The notes below the pieces were generated by a model. That model did not search any database, had not been told where the DNA came from, and saw nothing but the letters and a program-made list of their open reading frames with translations. 64,000 nt of DNA, from assembly GCF_013372265.1 (NCBI RefSeq), contig NZ_CP054051.1, forward strand, positions 1,066,587-1,130,586, given 5' to 3'. Numbering within the stretch: position 1 is the stretch's first letter; each line of letters opens with the position of its first letter. This DNA comes from Aliarcobacter cibarius. GTDB taxonomy: Bacteria; Campylobacterota; Campylobacteria; Campylobacterales; Arcobacteraceae. Positions 1 to 8,944 of this stretch are shown piece by piece. Position numbers and translations under genes: made by a program.

Positions 1-684
1 TTCTTTTAAACCTTTTTCGACATCTTGAGCAATTCTATCTTTGTTTGCCTCATTAACCGTAACTCTATCAATTACTACTTTGATTGTGTGCATTTGTGTT
101 TTGGATAATTCAATATCTTCATCAAGTCTTACCATTACACCATCAATCATAGCTCTTACATAACCTTTTGTTCTAAGACTTTCTAAAAGATCTGAAAAGC
201 TTCCTTTTTTACGATTTATTAAAGGAGATAAAATTAAAAGTTTTGATTCATTTGGTAAAGATAAAACTTGGTTTATAATATCCGTTACACTCATTTGAGA
301 TATAGGTTTATTACATTGATGGCAGTGCTGTTTTCCTATTCTTGCATATAAAAGCCTAAAATAATCGTAAACTTCTGTAATTGTTCCAACAGTAGATCTT
401 GGATTTTTTGATGTTGTTTTTTGGTCTATTGCAATTGCGGGAGTTAGACCTTCAATTCTTTCAACATCAGGTTTCCCAACTTTATCAAGAAATTGTCTAG
501 CATATGAAGATAATGATTCAATATATCTTCTTTGTCCCTCTGCGTAAAGGGTATCAAAAGCAAGTGTTGATTTACCACTACCGCTAAGTCCCGTAAAAAC
601 GATTAGTTTATTTTTTGGGATTTCTAAATTAATATTTTTTAAATTATTTTCTTTGGCATTAAATATTTTTATTGTATCACTCAT
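1..684 (-). CDS. uvrA: UvrABC excinuclease subunit A, N-terminal part (runs off the left edge)
   Basis: This is the ATPase that finds bulky DNA lesions in nucleotide excision repair and loads UvrB. Only the first 228 codons are in the window. Translation of the minus strand shows an N-terminal ABC ATPase Walker A (GLSGSGKST), followed by the UvrA-specific segments AEGQRRYIESLS and YARQFLDKVGKPDVE. Next comes CHQCNKPI, the first CxxC half of a zinc module, followed by the beginning of the signature insertion. The ATG at 682-684 is preceded by a GGTGA ribosome site. A TATAAT box on the minus strand (711-716) would start transcription close upstream. The gene diverges from the antiporter-like gene at 1124. 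The fragment is very typical for the family; the rest lies outside the window. Confidence 0.96.
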   Translation of the reverse strand, partial: MSDTIKIFNAKENNLKNINLEIPKNKLIVFTGLSGSGKSTLAFDTLYAEGQRRYIESLSSYARQFLDKVGKPDVERIEGLTPAIAIDQKTTSKNPRSTVGTITEVYDYFRLLYARIGKQHCHQCNKPISQMSVTDIINQVLSLPNESKLLILSPLINRKKGSFSDLLESLRTKGYVRAMIDGVMVRLDEDIELSKTQMHTIKVVIDRVTVNEANKDRIAQDVEKGLKE

Positions 685-1123
685 AAGTCACCTTTAAAAT
701 TAAAGTTAAGATTATATGATAATTTTGTTGATAATATAGTAAATAAAATATTATAAGAAAATTATGTCCTATAAATAAATTTTAAATAGTATTTAAACAT
801 ATACAATATTTAAAATAAAAATAATTTAACAATTTTAAAATCTTTAATTGTATAATTTATAATTATATAAAATCTATACATTATTGACATTAATAAATTA
901 TTATATAAGCCAAATAATAAATATTTTTATAATTCTTAATAGTATTATTTATTATATAAATTGTAATTATTTAAATAAAATTATACAATATATTATAAAT
1001 AATAGTATGTTATCGATAAAATAAAGTAACTTTAAATTGCTATAAAATAATTTTAAAAAATTAAGCACTAATTTTGTAAAATGAAAATTATTAAAATAAA
1101 AAATTATTTTTTAAGGAGTTTTT
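685..1123. promoter_or_regulatory. 439-base AT-rich divergent intergenic region
   Basis: There is no gene here. The stretch separates divergent uvrA and the antiporter-like gene and is made almost wholly of A and T. A minus-strand TATAAT at 711-716 probably serves uvrA. A TTGACA-like hexamer lies at 884-889, but no TATAAT follows at normal spacing. The antiporter-like gene has a clear ribosome site (AAGGAG just before the ATG), and its promoter probably lies in the last 60 bases. I find no convincing small ORF, tRNA or hairpin. It could hold binding sites for an AT-preferring nucleoid protein or an ion-responsive regulator, but no motif stands out. Confidence 0.5.
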
Positions 1124-2383
1124 ATGCCACCTACTACTTTACAGATTATTGCTGCCATAATTTTTGCAATAGCAATCATTCATATATTTTCAGTTAAATA
1201 TTTTGAACATTTAGCACATAGAAGTGAAAAACATTCTGGTCTTTTTCATCTATTAGGAGAAATAGAAGTTGTTTTTGGAATTTGGGCTATGGTTTTGGTT
1301 ATATTTATGTTTATTTTTTTGGGAAAGTATGAAACTATAGATTATGTAAATTCAAGAAGTTATGTTGAAACTATGTTTGTTTTTGTAATTATGGTTATAG
1401 CTGGAACTAGACCTATTTTACAAACAGTCGTAACTTTAGTAAGAAAAATGTCAAATGCACTACCAAAAAAAGGTGCGATTGGTTTTTATTTCGTTGTTAT
1501 GGCGATAGTTCCTCTTTTTGGTTCTCTTATAACTGAACCAGCAGCTATGACTTTAGCTGCATTAATTTTAGCAGATAAACTATTTTCTCAAGGTATTTCA
1601 AGAAAACTTAAATATATGACGTTAGGTACTTTGTTTATAAATGTTTCTATTGGTGGAACTTTAACAAACTTTGCAGCACCTCCAATATTAATGGTTGCAC
1701 AAACTTGGGATTGGAGTACAACTTTTATGTTTACAACTTTTGGTTGGAAAGCAATAGTTGCAATATTCCTGAATACAACTATAATGATTATTATTTTTTA
1801 TAAAGAGTTGTCATTCATAAATATTAGAACAACTGTAACAGATAGAGAAAATATACCATTTGCAATAGTTTTTTCTCATTTTGTATTTCTTTTTTTAGTT
1901 GTATATTTTGGTCATTATCCAGCTTTCTTTATGAGTATATTTTTATTATTTTTAGGAGTTACTTATGCTTACCAACAATATCAAGATAGATTGATGTTAA
2001 GAGAAGGTCTTTTAGTTGCATTTTTTCTAGGAGGATTGGTTCTTTTAGGAGGTCAACAAGAGTGGTGGCTTAAAAGTATAATTTCAAATATGAGTAATGT
2101 AGAGGCTTTTGTTGGGGCAATAACTTTAGGAGCATTTACAGATAATGCAGCAATTACTTATTTAGGTTCACTAGTTGAAGGATTAAGTGATGAGTTTAAA
2201 TATTTCCTAGTTGCAGGGGCAGTTTGTGGTGGTGGATTAACTATTATTGCAAATGCACCAAACCCAGCTGGAGCTGCAATACTAAAAAGTCATTTTGATG
2301 ATAATTCAATAGATCCTAGATATCTATTTTTAGGAGCCTTGCTTCCTACATTAATAGCAAGTTTGTGTTTTATTATTTTATAA
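1124..2383 (+). CDS. Putative Na+/H+ antiporter (Na_H_antiport_3 / DUF1504 type)
   Basis: A 419-residue polytopic inner-membrane protein with about ten to eleven hydrophobic segments. The arrangement and motifs, including SLITEPAAMTLAALILA near residues 135-150, GGTLTNFAAPP near 185-195, and FTDNAAITYLGSLVEG and NAPNPAGAAIL in the C-terminal third, fit the putative sodium/proton antiporter family found in epsilonproteobacteria and chlamydiae. That family's transport activity is inferred from distant similarity to NhaD-like ion transporters. The two half-repeats each carry a conserved acidic or Asn/Pro-rich re-entrant segment. The gene starts with AAGGAG followed by ATG. The next gene follows after 11 bases, so they may be cotranscribed. 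The substrate is not certain. Confidence 0.75.
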   Translation: MPPTTLQIIAAIIFAIAIIHIFSVKYFEHLAHRSEKHSGLFHLLGEIEVVFGIWAMVLVIFMFIFLGKYETIDYVNSRSYVETMFVFVIMVIAGTRPILQTVVTLVRKMSNALPKKGAIGFYFVVMAIVPLFGSLITEPAAMTLAALILADKLFSQGISRKLKYMTLGTLFINVSIGGTLTNFAAPPILMVAQTWDWSTTFMFTTFGWKAIVAIFLNTTIMIIIFYKELSFINIRTTVTDRENIPFAIVFSHFVFLFLVVYFGHYPAFFMSIFLLFLGVTYAYQQYQDRLMLREGLLVAFFLGGLVLLGGQQEWWLKSIISNMSNVEAFVGAITLGAFTDNAAITYLGSLVEGLSDEFKYFLVAGAVCGGGLTIIANAPNPAGAAILKSHFDDNSIDPRYLFLGALLPTLIASLCFIIL

Positions 2384-2394
2384 GGATATAAGAA

Positions 2395-2886
2395 ATGGTT
2401 TCAAATTTTGCAAAATTTGCAAGAACAAATAAAAGTTTAATAGTTTTCTCTAATTCTCTTGATCATATAGAAGTTTTCAAACAATTTTACAATACCAGAG
2501 TAAAACCAAAAGAGTTTGGTTTTGTAAAAATAAATGAAGATAGAATTTGTCTTTTACACGAAGATTTAAAGTGTGATTTAATTGCAGGAAAGACAAATGA
2601 AAATATAAAAAATAGGTTACTTGAAGTTTTTAAAACAGAGTCTAGATATATAATGACTTCTTCAAAGTTTATTATTTTCCCGGAAAAATTCTCTTTTAAA
2701 AGAGTAGCAAACAGACTTTTTTCAGATTATATAATTCAAAGTGCTGGTAAAGTTACTTTTTCAGTAGTTGATAATAAAATAGTTGTAAGTTGTTCTGGAG
2801 GTTCAAAGGTTTTAAATTTAAAACCAAGATCAATAGATGCTTTAATAATTCAAGATGAACTAGATGCAAGTTTTGATGATGAATAG
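2395..2886 (+). CDS. Hypothetical cytoplasmic protein, 163 aa
   Basis: I do not recognise this protein. It begins 11 bases after the antiporter-like gene and is probably translated from the same message. It has no signal peptide or membrane segment. The sequence is mixed alpha/beta, with a basic middle part (residues 75-110) and a glycine/serine turn (SCSGGSK) near residue 135, and it ends in an acidic tail (ELDASFDDE). The acidic tail overlaps a hairpin shared with the convergent gene at 2890. The linkage to an ion antiporter hints at a role in the same physiology, but nothing in the sequence proves it. Confidence 0.7.
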   Translation: MVSNFAKFARTNKSLIVFSNSLDHIEVFKQFYNTRVKPKEFGFVKINEDRICLLHEDLKCDLIAGKTNENIKNRLLEVFKTESRYIMTSSKFIIFPEKFSFKRVANRLFSDYIIQSAGKVTFSVVDNKIVVSCSGGSKVLNLKPRSIDALIIQDELDASFDDE

Positions 2887-2910
2887 AGTTTAAAACTCAT
2901 CTTCATCATC
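2875..2910. terminator. Imperfect hairpin across two convergent stop codons
   Basis: Outer arms 2875-2883 and 2902-2910 pair perfectly over nine bases. After a small internal loop, GAGTT (2886-2890) pairs with AACTC (2894-2898). The structure covers the 3' ends of both convergent genes, whose acidic tails (Asp/Glu codons GAT/GAA) supply the complementary arms. There is no long T tract on either side, so an intrinsic terminator is only possible. Confidence 0.35.
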
Positions 2911-3147
2911 GGCTTCGCTGTCAAAACAATAAATACACTCTTCATCAAAGAATGAGTATTCATCATAACAGTAAAACTTTTCACAACTATCACATTTGAA
3001 ACAATCATACTCTTTTGATAGTTTTTGTTCTAATTCTTCTTCACTTAAATTGTTTTTTTTAGCATAATCGTCAAAAATTTTATAAACATTTTTGTTCTTA
3101 TCATTTTTTAACTCTTTAGCTAAATCTTCCAAAGTTTCTATATTCAT
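2890..3147 (-). CDS. Small acidic protein with four-cysteine zinc-ribbon-like segment, 85 aa
   Basis: A short, very acidic protein. Residues 1-45 are helix-forming and charged. A cysteine cluster around residues 49-75 reads CFKCDSCEKFYC and then, about 15 residues later, CIYC, as in a small zinc ribbon or rubredoxin-like knuckle. The C-terminus is a run of Asp/Glu ending in DEDEF. It is convergent with the preceding hypothetical gene and divergent from thiI. I know no function. Metal binding is an inference from the paired CxxC motifs. Confidence 0.6.
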   Translation of the reverse strand: MNIETLEDLAKELKNDKNKNVYKIFDDYAKKNNLSEEELEQKLSKEYDCFKCDSCEKFYCYDEYSFFDEECIYCFDSEADDEDEF

Positions 3148-3192
3148 TTCTTGCCTTTTGAAATATTGTAAAAGCTATATTATCTCAAAAAA

Positions 3193-3201
3193 TGATATAA
3201 T
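3193..3201 (+). promoter_or_regulatory. Extended -10 promoter element for thiI
   Basis: TGATATAAT is a perfect extended -10 (TGnTATAAT), with the hexamer at 3196-3201. It is followed by CCCGAC and lies 33 bases before the thiI start codon. No strong -35 is visible, as is usual for sigma-70 promoters in this group. Confidence 0.6.
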
Positions 3202-3233
3202 CCCGACTTAAAAAATAAACAGGCAGTACAAAA

Positions 3234-4694
3234 ATGGAAGAAAATAGTGTTAAAACACAAAAATTCATAATCAAATATTTTACAGAGATTATGATAAAAG
3301 GCGAAACAGCTAAAAGACAAATGATAAATCAACTCTTTTTTAATCTTCAAAGAATTTCAAACAACATTTCAAGTGATATAAAAATTAAAAAATTTTTTGA
3401 CAAAATTGAATTAGTTTGTCCTTCTGAATTTAGTGATAATTTAAGAGAAAAACTTCTTGAAACACCAGGAATACAACAGGTTTTAGAAGCAATACAAATA
3501 GATAATATGCATACTTTAGATGAGATAAAAGTAGAAGTAAATAAACATATGGCAAAAACAATAGAAGATAAAACTTTTGTTGTTCGTGCAAAAAGGGTTG
3601 GAAAACAAGATTTCAAATCAACACATATTGAGCAAACTGTTGGTGGATATATGTTAGCTCATAACAAAACAAAAGGTGTTGATTTAAAAAATCCAGAAGT
3701 TACTATAAAAGTTGAATTAGAACATGCTCAATTAAATATTATTACTAAAAAACATTATGGACTTGGTGGGTTTCCATTAGGAACTCAAGGGGAAGTTTTA
3801 TCTTTAATGTCTGGAGGATTTGATTCTACTGTTGCTTCATATTTGGCTATGAAAAGAGGATTGAAAACACATTTTGTATTTTTTAATCTAGGTGGAGTTG
3901 CTCATGAAATAGGAGTAAAACAAGTTTCTTGGTATTTGTGGAATAAGTTTGGAAGTTCACATAGAGTATCCTTTATAACTGTTCCTTTTGAAGATGTAGT
4001 TAGTCAAATATTTAAGGATATTAGTGCACCTTATATGGGTGTTATGCTAAAAAGACTGATGCTATTAGCTAGTGAAAAAATAGCTCAAAATTTAAATGTA
4101 GATGCTTTGATTACTGGGGAGAGCGTTGCTCAAGTTTCAAGTCAGACTTTAAAAAATTTGAGATTAATTGATGATGTATCAAATATTTTGGTATTAAGAC
4201 CCTTATCATTTATGAGTAAGCCAGATATTATTGAAATAGCTTCTAAAATCGGTACAAAAAGATTTGCAGAAGCTATGCCTGAATATTGTGGTGTTATATC
4301 ACAACATCCTGTAACAAATGGAAGTTTTACTAGAGTAGAAAAAGAGTCTAAAGCTTTTGATTATTCAGTTTTAGAAGAAGCTATAAAAAATGCAAAAGTA
4401 AAAAATATTGATGAAGTTTTAGATGATGTTTGTAAAGTTGGAACATTAGAAGTTGTAAATAATCTAAACGAAAGTGATATAATCATAGATATTAGACAAA
4501 GTAGTGATACTTTAAATGCACCTTGTAAAGTTTTAAAAATTCCATTTTATGATTTAAAGAAAGAGTTTAAAAAATTAGAGCAAGATAAAACTTATTTGCT
4601 TTATTGTGATAAAGGTGTAATGAGTCAATTACATGGACAATATTTGAAAGATGAACATAAATTTGAAAACATAAAAGTTTATAGACCAAAATAG
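3234..4694 (+). CDS. thiI: tRNA 4-thiouridine synthase / thiazole sulfur carrier enzyme ThiI with rhodanese domain
   Basis: ThiI adenylates U8 of tRNA and transfers sulfur to it from a persulfide; it can also supply sulfur for thiamine thiazole. The 486-residue length equals that of the E. coli long form. A ferredoxin-like plus THUMP region covers roughly residues 1-175. The PP-loop ATPase motif SGGFDS is at 193-198. The conserved EYCGVIS (Cys352) corresponds to the Cys that forms a disulfide during turnover. A C-terminal rhodanese domain carries the persulfide Cys458 (YCDKG). All key residues are present. The extended -10 promoter lies directly upstream, and the DUF945-like pair follows at 9 bases, so thiI may lead that operon. 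Confidence 0.95.
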   Translation: MEENSVKTQKFIIKYFTEIMIKGETAKRQMINQLFFNLQRISNNISSDIKIKKFFDKIELVCPSEFSDNLREKLLETPGIQQVLEAIQIDNMHTLDEIKVEVNKHMAKTIEDKTFVVRAKRVGKQDFKSTHIEQTVGGYMLAHNKTKGVDLKNPEVTIKVELEHAQLNIITKKHYGLGGFPLGTQGEVLSLMSGGFDSTVASYLAMKRGLKTHFVFFNLGGVAHEIGVKQVSWYLWNKFGSSHRVSFITVPFEDVVSQIFKDISAPYMGVMLKRLMLLASEKIAQNLNVDALITGESVAQVSSQTLKNLRLIDDVSNILVLRPLSFMSKPDIIEIASKIGTKRFAEAMPEYCGVISQHPVTNGSFTRVEKESKAFDYSVLEEAIKNAKVKNIDEVLDDVCKVGTLEVVNNLNESDIIIDIRQSSDTLNAPCKVLKIPFYDLKKEFKKLEQDKTYLLYCDKGVMSQLHGQYLKDEHKFENIKVYRPK

Positions 4695-4703
4695 AGGATT
4701 TAA

Positions 4704-6626
4704 ATGAAAAAAATAGGTATAGGGGCGCTAATAATATGTTTTGTACTAGTTGTTAGTGGATTTATTTTAAATAGTAGTATTAATTCAAAAATTAATGCAA
4801 AGATTGATGAGTTAAATAAAAATGGATTTTATGTAACTTATGAAAAAGACAGTAAGTTTTTAACTACAAAAGGTAAAGGTAAAATTGAAATTTCTTACCC
4901 ATCAAAAGCTATAGAATATCTAATAAGCAAAAAAGATGATGGAGCTCTAAAAAAAGAGTTAGAGGAGTTTTTAAAAATCATACCAAGCGAAACTAAATAT
5001 GATTTAATGGAAGGATTAACTTTTGAGTATGATTTTAGTTTATGCAATATCAATTCTAAACTTGATTTAAATTTATATTTAGTTTCTTTATCAAATAGAT
5101 CTAAATATGATTTTTTAACAAAATATTCTTATGGTTATGCTCCACAAAATTTTGAAAAATTATTACAAAATAGAGAACTTAAAATTAATATAAACGAAGA
5201 AGGAAAGTTTAAAATTAATGATTTTAGTTTTGTTTCTACTAGTGGAATTCTAATTTTACGAGGTATAAATGGTGATAAAAGTAAATTAAATATCCCTTTT
5301 ATGAAATTTGAATTAGCAAATTATGATATGGGGTATTTAGATAATAGATTTTTAATTGAAAATACAACTTTTTCGTACAACGAAAATAAAAATAATAAAA
5401 GGGATTCAAAGTTAGATATAGGAAATTTCATTTATGAAGGGCTTAACGAGGAATTTAATATAAAAAATTTAAAACTTTCATCTAATTTTGCTGTTAATAA
5501 TAATGATTTAAAAGGTGAAACAAAAATATCTTTTGATGAATTTAACAGTAAATATTTTGAATATTCTTATACTTCAGAAGATAAAGATAAAACTAAAAAA
5601 GATTTTATAACTGTTAAAAATAGTTCTTTAGTTTTTGAATATGATAAATTACCTTATGAAAAATATAAAGAGTTTTCTAAATCTTTTGCTTTAGGTTATG
5701 AAAACTTTTTAAGTAAACAAAAAGATTTCCTAGAAGCTTTATCTAAATCAAATTTAATTTTAAAAATTTCAGCAGATTCAGAAAATTTAATTTATGAAAA
5801 CAACAATTGGTATAAAAAACTAAAAGTTAACTCCGATTTTGAATTAAGTAAAAACTTATCATCTATGAAATTTGATAATTTAAATGATGTTTTTAATGTT
5901 TTAAAAATTGATATAGAAGTTGATAGTTTATCTGCACAAAAAGCTTTAGAGAATAGCAATGAAGATATAAAATCTAAAGTGAAATTTATTGATTCAGCAA
6001 ATAAAGATTTTAAACTTTTAAAATTAGAACTAAAAGCAGATGGAATTTATATAAATGATGTTTTATCTATAACAAAAGATAAACTTAAGTTTCCAAAAAA
6101 CTCTTTTGATGATGCTTATGCACCTAATAGTTATTTAGATGATACAAATATATCTCACACTTATGAGATGATAGATAAAAATACTTTGAGAGTTAATTTT
6201 AAATATAAAACTTCTTTAGACTCTCTTTCAAGTGGTGGAATTGCAGTATCTTTCCCTCAATTGGTTGATGACAAATCTATAAAAGCAAAAACGAGTAAAA
6301 ATTTTGCTAAATTAGATGTATATAAAAAAGGAGATACTATGTTTAGTGGTTTATTAAATAAAAATGTAGTAGCCGAATATCTTATGATAGAAGGTTTTGA
6401 TGAAAACTGGACAGATACAACTATTGAAAAAGAGTTTTCTTTAGATATTGATGTGTCAAATATGAATGATTTTTTAGAGATAAATTTAAGAGGATATTCT
6501 ACGGCTGCTGATAAAGTAAATTATGAACTTTTACCTACACAAGATTATAGTTCTACACAAGATCAACAGTCATATTATATAAAAATTGCAGATATAGATT
6601 TACAAACATTAAAGAAAAATAAATAA
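4704..6626 (+). CDS. Large membrane-anchored YdgA/DUF945-like protein, paralogue 1 (640 aa)
   Basis: An N-terminal hydrophobic helix (residues 5-25) is followed by a long polar, Asn/Lys/Asp-rich, probably extracytoplasmic region. The segment right after the helix (INSKINAKIDELNKNGF, then GKGKIEISY) resembles the start of YdgA/DUF945 proteins, whose function is unknown. Repeated beta-type stretches fill the middle. The last 120 residues (SSGGIAVSFPQL through FLEINLRGYS) are the part best conserved with the next gene. It starts 9 bases after thiI and ends 12 bases before its paralogue. The DUF945 assignment is tentative; the pairing with the downstream copy is certain from the sequence. Confidence 0.75.
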   Translation: MKKIGIGALIICFVLVVSGFILNSSINSKINAKIDELNKNGFYVTYEKDSKFLTTKGKGKIEISYPSKAIEYLISKKDDGALKKELEEFLKIIPSETKYDLMEGLTFEYDFSLCNINSKLDLNLYLVSLSNRSKYDFLTKYSYGYAPQNFEKLLQNRELKININEEGKFKINDFSFVSTSGILILRGINGDKSKLNIPFMKFELANYDMGYLDNRFLIENTTFSYNENKNNKRDSKLDIGNFIYEGLNEEFNIKNLKLSSNFAVNNNDLKGETKISFDEFNSKYFEYSYTSEDKDKTKKDFITVKNSSLVFEYDKLPYEKYKEFSKSFALGYENFLSKQKDFLEALSKSNLILKISADSENLIYENNNWYKKLKVNSDFELSKNLSSMKFDNLNDVFNVLKIDIEVDSLSAQKALENSNEDIKSKVKFIDSANKDFKLLKLELKADGIYINDVLSITKDKLKFPKNSFDDAYAPNSYLDDTNISHTYEMIDKNTLRVNFKYKTSLDSLSSGGIAVSFPQLVDDKSIKAKTSKNFAKLDVYKKGDTMFSGLLNKNVVAEYLMIEGFDENWTDTTIEKEFSLDIDVSNMNDFLEINLRGYSTAADKVNYELLPTQDYSSTQDQQSYYIKIADIDLQTLKKNK

Positions 6627-6638
6627 AAGGAGAGATAG

Positions 6639-8543
6639 ATGAAAAAGATAGTTTTAGGATTAGCTGTTTTAGTTGCTATTGTTATTGCTGTATGTTTTAC
6701 TTTGAGAAGTACAGCAAATAGTAAAATAGAAGCAAAAATAGAAGAGTTAAAAAATAATGGTTTTAATGTTACATACAACAAAAAAGATGTTCTATTAAAA
6801 ATTGAAGCAGAAGGTAAAATAGAAGTAGCTTATGCACAAAAAGCTTTAGATTATGTAATTAGTCTTCAAGAACAAGGAGAACTTAAAAAAAGTCTAGAAA
6901 AAGCTATAAAGCTTTTTGATAAAAGAGATATTGATAGTGCTTTAGAAGGTCTTAGTGTAGATTATGATTTTAAAGTAAATATTTTAAATAAAAAACTAGA
7001 TTTAAATTTATATTTAACGAAGTTGTCAAATAGTTTAATGCAAGAGTTATTATCAAATCAAGATAATAAATCAACAAATACTTTAGAGAATATGTTGAAA
7101 AATAGAGAATTCCAAGTATCTATCGATGAAAATAAAAACTATAAGATAAAAGATATAAATTATGTTATGCCTGATGGAACTATGACGTTAAGAGGTATGA
7201 ATGGAGATATAAAAACTTTTAATATGGATTTATTAAAATTAACTAGTAAAGAAGATAATTTTACATTCTCTTTTGAAGGAATTAAAAGTTTTTATGAAGA
7301 AAAATTAAATCAAGCAGTTGATTCAAAACTTGATATTGCAAAAATAGAAATTATTGACAATAGTATAGATTTAAATTTAAAAAATACAAAAATTTCTTCT
7401 TTTTCTAAGATTGTAAATGATTTAATTGAAGGAAATTCAAAAATATCTTTTGATGAATTTAATTTAAAACAGCCAAATGAATTAGGAGCTGCTACTCAAA
7501 CAAGCTTAAAAAATAGTTTTATAGAATTAAGTTTTAATAAAGTGCCATTTAAAAAATATGAAGAGTTTATGGATGCTTATAATTCTTTAGAACAAGATTC
7601 AGATAAATTAGCTACAAAATCTAAAGAGTTTTTAGATGCACTTTCAAAAGCTGGTATAGAAATATTTCTAAATGGTAACTCAAAAAATTTAAATTTACAA
7701 AATAAAGAGTGGTTTAAAGAGCTTGATTTTAAATCTAAATTTGCTTTAAGCAAAGATTTATCATCTATGAAATTTGAAGGTATTTATGATATCTTTGAAA
7801 CAATTAACCTTGATTTAAAAATTGATAAAGAGTCTGTTGACAATGTAAATAAAGAGTTGAAATTAGATGAAAATAATAAAATAGTTTTACTTGATTCAGA
7901 AGATAAAAAATTTAAAGTTTTCAAAGTTGAATTAAAACCAGATGGTCTTTATGTTAATAATACTTTATCTGTAACTAAAGAGGGTTTGAAATTTCCAGAA
8001 AATGAGATAGATAACTCTTATATGTATGATGAGAGTGGAAATTATGAAACAGAAGATGATAATAGAGTATCTTATAATTATAAGTTGTTAGATAAAAATA
8101 CTTTAAGAGTAGAGTTTAAATATAAAACTGCATTACAAAAGATAAATTCAGGTGGAATTAGCGTATCTTTTCCTCAATTAAAAGATGGTTCGAAAATAAA
8201 AGCTAAGAGTTCGAAAAACTTTGCCAGTTTAGATTTTTATAAAGCAGGAGATGATTTATATAGTGGTATGTTAGGTAAAAATGTTAAAGCTGAATATTTA
8301 ATGGTAGAAGGTTTTGATGAAAACTGGAAAGATGTAAATAGTGAAAAAACATTTACTTTAGATATAGATGTAACAGATTTTAATGATTTCTTAGAGATAA
8401 ATTTAAGAGGATACTCTTCAAATGTTGAAGGTGAATATGAATTAGTTCCAACTGAAAAATCTAGTCAAACACAAGACCAACAAAGTTATTTTGTAAAAAT
8501 AGCTGATATAGATTTACTTGAAGAAAAAGGTAAATTCAAATAA
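6639..8543 (+). CDS. Large membrane-anchored YdgA/DUF945-like protein, paralogue 2 (634 aa)
   Basis: This is a tandem duplicate of the preceding gene with the same architecture: a hydrophobic anchor (residues 4-22), the KIEAKIEELKNNGF segment, repeated beta-like stretches, and a C-terminal block (NSGGISVSFPQLKDG through FLEINLRGYSS) that matches its neighbour almost residue by residue. The middle parts have diverged much more, including insertions. A strong AAAGGAG ribosome site precedes the ATG. The stop codon overlaps the first bases of a 28-bp palindrome that probably terminates the transcript. The family role is unknown; an envelope location is inferred from the anchor. Confidence 0.75.
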   Translation: MKKIVLGLAVLVAIVIAVCFTLRSTANSKIEAKIEELKNNGFNVTYNKKDVLLKIEAEGKIEVAYAQKALDYVISLQEQGELKKSLEKAIKLFDKRDIDSALEGLSVDYDFKVNILNKKLDLNLYLTKLSNSLMQELLSNQDNKSTNTLENMLKNREFQVSIDENKNYKIKDINYVMPDGTMTLRGMNGDIKTFNMDLLKLTSKEDNFTFSFEGIKSFYEEKLNQAVDSKLDIAKIEIIDNSIDLNLKNTKISSFSKIVNDLIEGNSKISFDEFNLKQPNELGAATQTSLKNSFIELSFNKVPFKKYEEFMDAYNSLEQDSDKLATKSKEFLDALSKAGIEIFLNGNSKNLNLQNKEWFKELDFKSKFALSKDLSSMKFEGIYDIFETINLDLKIDKESVDNVNKELKLDENNKIVLLDSEDKKFKVFKVELKPDGLYVNNTLSVTKEGLKFPENEIDNSYMYDESGNYETEDDNRVSYNYKLLDKNTLRVEFKYKTALQKINSGGISVSFPQLKDGSKIKAKSSKNFASLDFYKAGDDLYSGMLGKNVKAEYLMVEGFDENWKDVNSEKTFTLDIDVTDFNDFLEINLRGYSSNVEGEYELVPTEKSSQTQDQQSYFVKIADIDLLEEKGKFK

Positions 8544-8580
8544 ATATTTAGGCAATTGCCTAAATATTTTCTCTTTTTTT
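8542..8580 (+). terminator. 28-bp perfect palindrome plus T-rich tail
   Basis: Bases 8542-8569 are a perfect palindrome centred on GGCAATTGCC, followed by TCTC and seven T residues. It overlaps the stop codons of both convergent genes (8541-8543 on plus, 8560-8562 on minus) and is probably a bidirectional terminator, strongest for the plus strand. Confidence 0.8.
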
Positions 8581-8859
8581 CATAATCTCTTTTTCTATTA
8601 AAATAAACAAAAATGGAACAAGTGAATATATAAATAGTTTTAAACTAAATCCAAAATTCCAACTATATTTTCTCATTGCATTGTATAAAGCAATACAAAA
8701 AAGAATAAAAAATATTCCGTGCATCATTCCAAAAATTTTTACAGCCATAGGTTCAGCAAAAAAATATTTTAGCGGCATAGCGAAAAAAACTAATATTAAA
8801 TAAGATATTCCTTCAATAATTGAAATTAATCTAAATTGAGCAAATCTTGTTCTAAACAT
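8560..8859 (-). CDS. DUF3817 family small membrane protein (99 aa)
   Basis: Three hydrophobic segments fill most of the protein (about residues 12-30, 42-60 and 72-90). The opening pattern FRLISIIEGISYLILVF and the central MHGIFFILFCIALY fit DUF3817, a small integral membrane family of unknown function whose members often carry this Glu-Gly-x-Ser motif in the first helix. It stands alone on the minus strand, convergent with the DUF945-like pair and divergent from the radical SAM gene. No function can be inferred beyond an inner-membrane location. Confidence 0.7.
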   Translation of the reverse strand: MFRTRFAQFRLISIIEGISYLILVFFAMPLKYFFAEPMAVKIFGMMHGIFFILFCIALYNAMRKYSWNFGFSLKLFIYSLVPFLFILIEKEIMKKRENI

Positions 8860-8932
8860 CTCTTTCCTTATAATTTTTAAGCTAGTATATTAAACTATTC
8901 TTTATCAAAGGTTAATATAACACCTTTTTAAG

Positions 8933-8938
8933 TAAAAT
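8933..8938 (+). promoter_or_regulatory. -10-like TAAAAT directly before the radical SAM start
   Basis: TAAAAT is followed by CCGCCC and then ATGATG. If this box is used, transcription would begin at or within a few bases of the first ATG, giving a leaderless or nearly leaderless message. No Shine-Dalgarno sequence is visible in the short gap. Confidence 0.4.
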
Positions 8939-8944
8939 CCGCCC

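Noticed and set aside
884-909. TTGACA with TATAAG as a complete sigma-70 promoter
   Set aside because: The spacing is 14 bases, too short for a normal promoter, and the region is so AT-rich that such boxes arise by chance.
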